Part shown: in pieces, positions 46,883 through 54,871 of the stretch
Layout: each line of letters opens with the position of its first letter
Position numbering within the stretch: position 1 is the stretch's first letter
Assembly (NCBI GenBank): GCA_021234155.1
Contig: JAJEKV010000018.1
Coordinates: forward strand, 14,268,925-14,332,924
Origin: Isoetes taiwanensis
Lineage: Eukaryota; Streptophyta; Lycopodiopsida; Isoetales; Isoetaceae
Direction: 5' to 3'
DNA length: 64,000 bases
The notes under the pieces: generated by a model
Seen by the model: the letters and a program-made list of their open reading frames with translations, nothing else
Told to the model about the DNA's origin: nothing
Databases searched by the model: none
Program-made: the position numbers and the translations under genes

Positions 46883-47728
46883 TCTCGCCAAAACAAGAAA
46901 ATGGCTGGTCCCCTCAGCCATATTATGCCAAAAGGACTCTATAGAGGGGTCTTCAAACTTTGTCAGAGTGTGCAAAATGAGAACAAGGTGGAATAGAATG
47001 TAGGGTGCAAATAATGGAGAGATGAGTGTGAGTGTGGTGATATTGTGATGATAGTGAGGTGAAATGAGTGTAATGACTGTGAATATGGTGGTAATATGGT
47101 GTGAATGGAGTGTGATGGGTGAATAAGAATGAAAGTAAGTATAAGAATGATAAAGAGATGGTGTGAGTGAAGTGTGAATGATGTAAGGAGATAAGATGAA
47201 TATGATAGTGTTGAGATCTCGCCAAAACAAGAAAATGCATGTCCTTCCTTCAAAAATTTGCAACTCTGCTATGGTGGTGAAGCTGAAATGCAGAGTGCTT
47301 TGTATGGGAATGAAAACAAGAATGAGGGGTCCAAATGAATGGCAAGACTACTTGTGACAGATGAATATAGATGGGAAAAGGATGCACCTGCCATGGAAAG
47401 ACATAAACATGTTAATCTTAATTCTTGCAACTCTGCCATGGTGGTAAAGCTGAATTTGCAGAGTGCATGCTTGGGGGAATGGAATGAAGAATGAATAGCT
47501 AGGTGAGAGGTAGGACCACAGTAAAACAGATGAGTATGGATGAGAGAAGGATGCTCCTGCAGATGACACTTGACAAATCATTAGTAGAAATCCTTGTCTT
47601 GGAATTGCTTGATAATATATCTTACACCTTGGCTGGCTGCAAACATGAACTCAATGAAAAAATTAATACTAAAAATCAAGACAAAGGGGAATCTAACCTA
47701 TCTAATCTTAACTCTAGTTCCAAAAATT
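46883..47728 (-). other. 3' untranslated region of the inner element
   Basis: Same layout as in the other copies: the 15-base motif at 46887-46901 and 47221-47235 flanks a low-complexity tract, then hairpin modules at 47260-47298 and 47427-47466 (stem GCAACTCTGC with GCAGAGTGC). Long His/Ser/Phe open frames here come from CATTCACAC-type repeats and are not genes. Confidence 0.8.
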
Positions 47729-48613
47729 CTAAAGCATAAAAAGGGACAAGCATACATGCTGATCCCAGTACCTTTTCAAGTGAATAGTGTTGATGGGATT
47801 TGGGAGTGGTACCCCTGAAGTTAATTCCTTTAACCAATAAGAATTGGTGCCTGCTGGTTCCAACACCTCAGAGGGACCTTCCCACAAATTTTCAAACTTA
47901 CTAGCTGAGTCTTCCCTTGGTTTATTCCATTTTAGAACGAGCTCTCCTGCCCTGAAAGTCCCTTGTATTTTATGAGCAACTTTGAAAGCAGCCAAATCTT
48001 TGGCTTTCTTTAGCAGATTGGCATTCTCAGCCTCCATCCTATATTCTTCTAAATGCAAAAGAGTATCCAGTCTTTCATGCAAGGCATTTTCAAAAGGTAA
48101 ACATAGCTTGTGAGCTAACCTTAGAGATGGGAGCTCAAGCTCTACTGGAAGCACAGCTTCAATGCCATAAACTAGATTGAAGGACGTATGGGTGGTTGCT
48201 GCTTTAATAGTAACTCTATAAGCCCAAAGAGCATCCACCAGTTTAACATGCCAATCTCTTTGGTTATCATCCACTATTTTCTGCAAAATGCTTTTCAAAA
48301 CCTTATTAGTAGTTTCTGCTTGACCATTACCTTGGGGGTAATAAGAAGAACTCTTGGTATGTTTGACCTTAAGAATGGTTAGCAGATTAGCAATAACTTC
48401 ATTCACAAAGGGAGTGCCTCTATCAGAGTGCAATTGTAGGGGAATACCAAACCGTGCACAGATATATTCATGTAAGAACTTTGTTGTTGTAATAGCATTG
48501 GCCTGTCTTAAAGGAATAGCTTCTGCCCACTTAGTAAAATAATCTGTAGCTACAATAATGTGCTGATGTTGTCCTGCAGAAGGGGGGTTAATAGGGCCAA
48601 TATAATCTAATCC
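47729..48613 (-). pseudogene. integrase core and C-terminus of the inner element
   Basis: Open from just after the TAG at 48614-48616 to the natural stop at 47729. It contains the D, D, E catalytic triad (in GLDYIGP, SDRGTPF and NGQAE), WAYRVTIKAAT, the coiled YRMEAENANLLKKAKDLAAF segment and the WEGPSEVL..NPINTIHLKRYWDQH end. Integrase inserts the cDNA into the genome. The reading frame is intact, but the upstream nonsense codon, where relatives have TGG, separates it from pol. Confidence 0.88.
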
Positions 48614-49712
48614 CTATATTTGGAAAGGTCCTGGAGAAATGATGGGGTTTAGTGCAGCTGGAAGGAGTATCCTTTTGCCAAATATCTGACATTTGTGGCA
48701 AGACTTTATAGCAGTATAACAATCTTTAAATACAATAGGCCAATAATAACCTGACCTGAGAATTTTCTTGGTAGTGGTGTCTCCAGCAAAATGGCCTCCA
48801 CATATTCCTTCATGCATTTCTCTAATGATCAGGGCAGATTCTTCTTCATTGACACACCTCAATAATAGTCCATCCCTGTTGACTTTACATAAAATATCAT
48901 TGATCATTTTAAATTGCCTACATTTTTCTTTATATCTCTTTTGCTGGCTCGAAGTCAGGCCTGAGGGCATCTCTTTGTATTGTAGAAAATTCTTAATAGA
49001 TTGCTGCCAATCCTGTTGGGTCCGATTTTCACCATCTGCCTGCAAATAAGCTAAGGCATCCACAAAGTCAACAACCTCCACTGCATCCTCATGGTCAAAG
49101 AAAATGTAAGGTAAATAAAGACTAGGACTCTTGACCTGATGCAATTCTTTAATGGAAATATTAAAAGTTTGTAGCTTACAAGCCCACCTTTGAATTTTTG
49201 GTTTGGAAGTGGCCTTACCAAATAACAACCCCATTGGATTTTGCTTCATATAAACTTGAACAGAACTCTTCAATAACAAGTGACCCTGTCTGTCAATGAG
49301 GAACATAAGGGCAGCAGCACTCTTTTCCAATCTGGGGTATTTTTCTTCAATTAAACTCCATTGTTTGCTGGCAAAAGCTATGGTATGCTTGTCCTGTAGA
49401 ATAGCTAGACCTATAGCTTTCTTAGTGATAGTAATATAAACCTCAAATGGCATATCCAAATCAGGTTTTTTTAAAAGAGTAGCCTCACAAATGGACTTTA
49501 TGAATAACTCAAAAGACTCTTGGCAATCTGATGACCATGTGACAGGGACATACTTGCTCTCAGATTTAGAAATCCTGCCTATCCTTGTCAGTTTAGAAAT
49601 AGGACTTATAATGTGAGCAAAATTAGGAATATACATCCTAAGAAAACTAGTCATGCCAATAAAACTTTTGACCTGCTTCAAATTCTTGGGGGGTGCAGTT
49701 TTTTGAGGGCTT
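48614..49712 (-). pseudogene. RT thumb, degenerate RNase H and integrase zinc domain of the inner element
   Basis: Begins in the frame after the one-base loss near 49708 (KQVKSFIGMTSFLRMYIPNF, the RT thumb). The gypsy-type RNase H follows, in which FEVYITITKKAIG replaces the usual DAS-containing strand and VYMKQNPM replaces YTDH. The middle glutamate (LEKSAAAL) remains. Next come HEGICGGHFAG and CHKCQ, the integrase HHCC zinc finger, and LPAALNPIISPGPFQI, ending at TAG 48614-48616. The loss of the same acidic residues in two independent copies suggests this RNase H serves as a structural connector, its activity being supplied by the extra RNase H before RT. Confidence 0.85.
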
Positions 49713-51666
49713 CAACCTTTTCTTGTGCCACTTGTATACCATTGTTGGACACTTCATGCCCCAAAAGTTGCCCTTTGGATGCAAAAAAAGTACATTTCTT
49801 TGGGTTGAGGTTGACTCCAGAGTCTCTGCACAAAGAGCATATTTTTGCAAGCAATTCCAAATGATTAGTAGGGTGAGATCCTAAGCAAAGGTCATCCAGG
49901 TAAACTCTGAATTCTTGAGGAGATATAGGTCTAAAAATAACATCCATAGCTCTCTGGAAAGTGGCAGGTGCATTCAGTAATCCAAAAGACATTCTTTTCA
50001 TTGCATAAATTCCCCAAGGAGTAATAAAAGAGGTTTTTGGTTGATCTTCTTCCTTAATGCTAATTTGATAAAATCTTGAAAATCCATCCAAAAATGAGTA
50101 TACCTCTTTTCCTGCTATAGCATATAAGATTTCTTCTAAAAAAGGCAAGGGATAGCAGTCTTTGATGGTGGCTTTGTTGAGATCTCGATAGTCAATGCAG
50201 ATTCTTAAGGCACCACTCTTTTTTTCTACAGGTACAATGCAAGATACCCATTCTGGATTAATGATTTCAATAATAACACCTGCATCTAACATTTTATCCA
50301 ACTCATCCTTGATTAATCCCATCAATGAAGCATTAATTCTTCTCAGTTTTTGAAAAACAGGCTTACATCCTTCTTTAAACTTGATTTCAAATTGGCATAC
50401 CTCAGCTTTGATACCAGTGAGCTCAGAATAATCCCAGGCAAAGACATCCTTCCTTTCTTCAAAAAACATTTGTATATTTTCCCTATTCTGATATTCAATC
50501 AAATCTCCAACAAACAGGGTTCTAGTCTTACCATTTTTCATGATTGTAATCTCTTCAGTGCCCTTTTCTTCTGATGCATTGATGATTAGGATAGGACAAA
50601 GTGCTTTTACCTCACTAGCATCAAGATCTTCTTCTGGAATGGCTCCTTCAGTTAAATGTGACATGAGAGTTTCTCTACATAAGGCATCAGCTTCCACATT
50701 TTTCTCTCTTGGTATGTGAGTGATTTCCCATGAAGCAAAACTCGAGAGTACTCCCATTACTTGGTTTTTTAGGAGCTCCATATCTGCATTTTTTGTTTGG
50801 TAATCTCCTGAAACTTGTCTACAAATCAATTGTGAGTCACCATAAATGTGAATGTTAGCAATATCCATAGCTTTAGCCTCCTGAAGACCTGCAATCAAAG
50901 CCTTATATTCTGCTACATTAGATGTGACTTGGGGAAAGATTCTTCCTACTTTAGCTAAAAGATCGTGAGAAGAATCTTTCAAGATAGCAGCAGATGATGC
51001 AATATTTAATTTTTTAGAAATACCTCCATCAAACCATAGAAATCCTGATGGTCCTTGTCTGCTGGGGAGTGCACACTCTATAATAAGAGGAACCATTTCA
51101 TATTTTCTTGGTCTTGTATTTCCCAAAGGTTCTTCAATCAGCATTTCCTTAATAAAGTTTACCTCTTCTTTAGAGCCATAGGAGCCATCTTGATTGTAAA
51201 TTGTGGCAGTTTGAGAACCATTGGAGATGGTACATCTCCCTTGAGACCAGACTGGTCTAGCATCCACAGTGGCTAACCATCTTCTCCCTAGAAGTAGATC
51301 ATAGATGTCAGATTCATCCCCTATATCTTCAAAAGCTACTACAATAAAGTTAGCAGCTACAGTTATGCCCTCTGTATTAACAGGCACCTTAGTTACCACA
51401 CCAATAGGGGTAATCTTAGCATTATAAAAAGATCTTAATAATATAGAAGCTTTCTTGTCCACCTCGAAACCACATTTTTTCATAATGTGATATGGCATGA
51501 TGTTTAGGGGGGATCCCCCATCAAGTAACACATTTGAGAAGGTATAACCTCCTAAAGCAGCTGAACATGTGAATGCCCCAGGGTCTTCTTCATTCTGTGC
51601 TAGAACAAGGTTAGTGGCATCAGCTGAACATGTGAATGCCCCAGGGTCTTCTATAACTAGGTGCAA
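49678..51666 (-). CDS. pol of the inner element: protease, extra RNase H, reverse transcriptase
   Basis: A 662-residue frame. Protease: active-site DGGS at residues 49-52 and LLLGRRW at 124-130. Extra (archaeal-type) RNase H: WFDGGISKK (D213), NVAEYKALIAGL (E253), YGDSQLICRQVSGDY (D277) and NVEADAL (D327). Reverse transcriptase: pre-RT segment VFAWDYSELTGI (408-419), IDYRDLNKATIKDCYPLP (491-508), FLDGFSRFYQI with D527, TPWGIYAMKRMSFGLLNAPATFQ and the YLDD box at 589-592. It copies the element RNA into cDNA inside cytoplasmic particles. The true start is in gag: the junction at 51622-51666 is rearranged, so the Met at 51666 is probably not a real start. It stops early because of the one-base loss near 49708. 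Confidence 0.9.
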   Translation of the reverse strand: MHLVIEDPGAFTCSADATNLVLAQNEEDPGAFTCSAALGGYTFSNVLLDGGSPLNIMPYHIMKKCGFEVDKKASILLRSFYNAKITPIGVVTKVPVNTEGITVAANFIVVAFEDIGDESDIYDLLLGRRWLATVDARPVWSQGRCTISNGSQTATIYNQDGSYGSKEEVNFIKEMLIEEPLGNTRPRKYEMVPLIIECALPSRQGPSGFLWFDGGISKKLNIASSAAILKDSSHDLLAKVGRIFPQVTSNVAEYKALIAGLQEAKAMDIANIHIYGDSQLICRQVSGDYQTKNADMELLKNQVMGVLSSFASWEITHIPREKNVEADALCRETLMSHLTEGAIPEEDLDASEVKALCPILIINASEEKGTEEITIMKNGKTRTLFVGDLIEYQNRENIQMFFEERKDVFAWDYSELTGIKAEVCQFEIKFKEGCKPVFQKLRRINASLMGLIKDELDKMLDAGVIIEIINPEWVSCIVPVEKKSGALRICIDYRDLNKATIKDCYPLPFLEEILYAIAGKEVYSFLDGFSRFYQISIKEEDQPKTSFITPWGIYAMKRMSFGLLNAPATFQRAMDVIFRPISPQEFRVYLDDLCLGSHPTNHLELLAKICSLCRDSGVNLNPKKCTFFASKGQLLGHEVSNNGIQVAQEKVEALKKLHPPRI

Positions 51667-53074
51667 TCTTTAGCAATGTGAAAAGATCCACACGTACTTT
51701 GGAATTTTTGAGCAAAACATCAACCTCGTCAAAGTCTTGATCTTTCTTACCATATTTTTGCTGAGGGGGTGGAGCTATGATTTGAGCAGGTGATTCCACC
51801 ACAGGTGGTGAAGACCTGGCAGTGGGATGCCTACTTGATTCAGCATGTACATGAGCTTCATTCATGCTTCTAGTTTGCACCACCATAACTTCTTCAGATT
51901 TAGGAACTTCTGTAGCCTGAATAAATCTTATAGAGGTACTTGGTTCAGCAAATCTCACAGGAGGTTTAGGCTCTGGTCTCTTTTCCTTTTCCTGCTTAGC
52001 AAAATATTCCTTAACAGCACACCTAACATCAGTATGGCCAACTTCTTTACAAAAAGAACAAACAGGACATTCCTTTCCAAAGTGGCCTTTTCTATTGCAT
52101 TTAGGACACACTTGCCAATAGCAAATTTCTGATGGATGAGAATTCCTATTGCAATGAATATATTCAGGGTAAGTTTTACCTGTTCTTGCAGCCTTGAGTT
52201 CAACCAATTGTTTGGTTATTTTTGCTAAAGCTTCAGTAACCTTAGATAGGTCTGACTTGACCTCTGCAACTTGAGAATTTGCTTCCTCCTCTTTAGATTT
52301 CTTCTTTTCTTTCTGTATGGCATAAACTGGAATGGAAGGGTGATGATCATAATGTGCATCAGTAGCATCAGGGTAAAATGGATCATGGCTATGGTGAGAA
52401 ACATGGTGCTTGTCAGGCAAAGTAGAGAGCATCTGAGTTAGGTCAGTGGTTTTGGCAAAAACTTTGTATATAGAATCAAATCCTTCAGCAGCTTGGATCT
52501 TGAGCAACTTTCTTTGGATATCTGGTCTTCGTTCCAAACTATTGATGAAAGCAGTAACTAAAAAACGGGTTGGGATGGTGACTTGTGCTCTTTGGCACCT
52601 GCTCATAAATGTGCTAAACCTTTCTTTGTACTGATTCACACTTTCTCCTGCATGTGTAGAAAAACCTTGCAACTCATTAACCAAATCTTTTGGAGCAGCT
52701 AACTTACCAAACCTATCCAGGAACTTCTTGATGAGTTCATCCCATGAAGTGGTACCCATTAGCTTCTCATAAGTTAACCAAGCACCAGCTTCACTCTCTT
52801 CTTTGAAATATTTTTCAAACTCTGAAAGCTTGCACCCTTTCTTGAAACCATAATCCATGTAATAATCTTCAAATATTCTCAAAAAGCTGTTAGCACTCAT
52901 ACTGGAATCAAAAATAGGCAAAGGAACAGGGACATTCAACTCGAATTGGCATGGCATGTTTTGAAGCAGGCTAGTTGAGAAACTTGAAGGCAATGGCCTT
53001 TCTCTGCAATGATCTGGTGCATCAACATCCTCTAGTGGTTCTTGTTCTGCTGGAAACTTTTGCTTTGGAGCCAT
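51620..53074 (-). CDS. gag of the inner element
   Basis: ATG at 53074 (MAPKQKFPAEQEP), 484 residues, uninterrupted. The capsid-type retrotransposon gag domain (SEFEKYFKEESEAGAWLTYEKL, TSWDELIKKFLDRFGKL, GESVNQYKERFSTFMSRCQ) spans about residues 85-210. A lysine-rich coiled stretch follows (DLSKVTEALAKITKQLVELK). The nucleocapsid-like tail at about 310-360 has knuckles HCNRNSHPSEIC (its first Cys changed to Tyr), CPKCNRKGHFGKEC and CSFCKEVGHTDVRC, then a proline-rich linker. Gag forms the particle shell and binds RNA. In the outer copy gag and protease share one frame. Here the frame ends at a stop produced by the junction rearrangement. Confidence 0.9.
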   Translation of the reverse strand: MAPKQKFPAEQEPLEDVDAPDHCRERPLPSSFSTSLLQNMPCQFELNVPVPLPIFDSSMSANSFLRIFEDYYMDYGFKKGCKLSEFEKYFKEESEAGAWLTYEKLMGTTSWDELIKKFLDRFGKLAAPKDLVNELQGFSTHAGESVNQYKERFSTFMSRCQRAQVTIPTRFLVTAFINSLERRPDIQRKLLKIQAAEGFDSIYKVFAKTTDLTQMLSTLPDKHHVSHHSHDPFYPDATDAHYDHHPSIPVYAIQKEKKKSKEEEANSQVAEVKSDLSKVTEALAKITKQLVELKAARTGKTYPEYIHCNRNSHPSEICYWQVCPKCNRKGHFGKECPVCSFCKEVGHTDVRCAVKEYFAKQEKEKRPEPKPPVRFAEPSTSIRFIQATEVPKSEEVMVVQTRSMNEAHVHAESSRHPTARSSPPVVESPAQIIAPPPQQKYGKKDQDFDEVDVLLKNSKVRVDLFTLLKIAPSYRRPWGIHMFS

Positions 53075-53092
53075 GAGTTCTGAAATCCAGGA

Positions 53093-53112
53093 AGATCTCG
53101 GTAGAACCTCCA
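53093..53112 (-). promoter_or_regulatory. primer binding site, tRNA-Gln type (inner element)
   Basis: Three bases inside the 5' LTR, the minus strand reads TGGAGGTTCTACCGAGATCT. Its complement ends ..TCTCGGTAGAACCTCCA, which fits a plant tRNA-Gln acceptor and T-arm end (a GGTTCTA-type 5' acceptor strand plus CCA). The tRNA identity is from memory of tRNA-Gln genes. Confidence 0.65.
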
Positions 53113-53115
53113 AGA

Positions 53116-54871
53116 TGTTGACCCTCAACCTGGCTAGAGAGTCAAACACAAGAATCCAACTTGAATTTAGGCTCAAGTTGGGGTTAGAACCTCCAAATCA
53201 CTTAAGGTGAATCAGTCTACACAAGAATTTCTTTAAGAAAAAGCTCAAATATCAAGTACTCATACCTTTCCCAATTCAAGAATATGGAGCCTTCCCTCAA
53301 ATTGATGTAGTTCTCATAAGTGGATTGATTTTCAAGGTCAAATGATGGTGACTTGTGTGGCATGCAAGGGAAAAGATCTTGACCAAGTCTGAGTTCTAGT
53401 TTGCAAGATATTCGATCTCAAAGTTGAGTCAATTTTTGGTCAATACTAGTCAAAGCTACAAACAAATATCAGAATTTTGTAACTTGCAGAGGGAATTTCT
53501 GAGAAATTCCAAAACTGAGATGAAGTATAGGTCCTAAAAATGTGGGCATGCAATCAAATCCTATTTTGGATCACTAAAACTATTTTTTTTGGCACTGTTT
53601 TGTGGATAACAGTCTAAAATTTTATCAGACAGAATGCAAAAAATAATAACTTGAGTTTGGAATGGTTTTTTTTTTCGAACTTTTGGTGCACACAGGTGCA
53701 AATATGATAGTAAATGAGGGGCAAATGATCATATGCAAGAAAAGATGATGGGATATCTTACTGTAAAAATGTTTATATGGCGAAAATACTAAAAGATCAT
53801 GACAGTCAATTTTCTAAGGACTTGGCAGGCAATTTTCATTGATATGAAGGTAATACAAGATGAATATGGATCTCAGGATCATAAATCAATCATCAAAATA
53901 TCTCAGAAGGTCATATAATAATATCATAATAGGAATATCAGTCCAATTTTCTCAAATCGAACTGTGGAATGCTCAGATACTTCATAAACGTCTTCAGATC
54001 ATGCTCAGCATGTATCAATGTTGAGGTTTGATGCGTTTGGGCCTTCAGAAAGTTGTGTGTCGATCACCCCAATTATATTTTCAAATTTTTATGAATACAG
54101 AATCTTAGGCATTGATTATGGGTTTGTTGGGTAGCTAAGAGGTGGGAAGGAGAGATTCGGGAGGAATTTAAGGCAGAAACTGAGGCCTCTGGCCGATTCG
54201 AAGGTTTTTTCTAAGTTTAGGGTTCATGGAGGGAATCTCGCGAGCATCTTTCGAGTATATTTCGAGATTCTGGCCTTTCAAAAAATCAATTTTCAATGGT
54301 TTAAATGGGAAAATCAAATCTTTGAGTTTTGAGAATCTTCTAGAGATCTTTGAGGATGCCTTCCAAAAATTTGGGAGCATATCTGGCCTTGCCACGTGGC
54401 ATAGGGCATCCTTATGGCATCTAGAATGATACCTAAGTTATCCACCTAGGATCTTAGTGTTCCATAATAGGGTTTGTTTTTCAAAAGCAAAGGCTAAAAA
54501 ATGGGATGGGAATGTGAAATAGAAATGAGCTTATGATAAGGTAAAGGGAGAGTTGAGGAATTAAAGCAAAAAATGAGAGAAGGCATAGGGAAATGGGGAT
54601 GGGAAAAGTTTGGGGGCAAAAGATTCTAGATTACCATGGGGTCTTCCAAACTCTAACTTCCAATCTTCAAAAAGTATCTTCCAATCTTCTTACCTAAAAT
54701 CTTATAAGCATCTTTTGACCTCAAATGAAGTATTCCTTATGGGAGTTGACCTTGAAGATAAATATCCTTTGACCTTCACACCAATGTTGACTACCAAGTT
54801 CTTCTTTGACTTAGCCTTCCTAACTTCAACATATGAACCAACAATTAGTATGTTGCCCTTTGGGGGCAACA
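53116..54871 (-). repeat. 5' LTR of the inner element (1756 bp)
   Basis: Ends TGTTG..CAACA with the terminal 8-bp stem hairpin. It contains the promoter by function, but no convincing TATA box could be singled out. Confidence 0.95.

Larger units (their letters stand above)
45130..54871 (-). mobile_element. inner (younger) Ty3/gypsy Tat-like LTR retrotransposon, 9742 bp, nearly complete
   Basis: LTRs 45130-46882 and 53116-54871 are almost equal in length and differ at only a few bases in the first hundred. Flanking ATGGA (45125-45129 and 54872-54876) is a 5-base target duplication inside the outer element's polymerase gene. The primer site, gag, protease, extra RNase H, reverse transcriptase, RNase H and integrase are all present. 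Three faults stop it: a gag/pol junction rearrangement near 51622-51660, a one-base loss near 49708 and a TAG at 48614-48616. Confidence 0.95.

Noticed and set aside
53116-54871. Open frames inside LTRs (for example 54610-54879 and 46621-46944) as host genes
   Set aside because: They are identical in both LTRs of the element and end at LTR features, so they are incidental.
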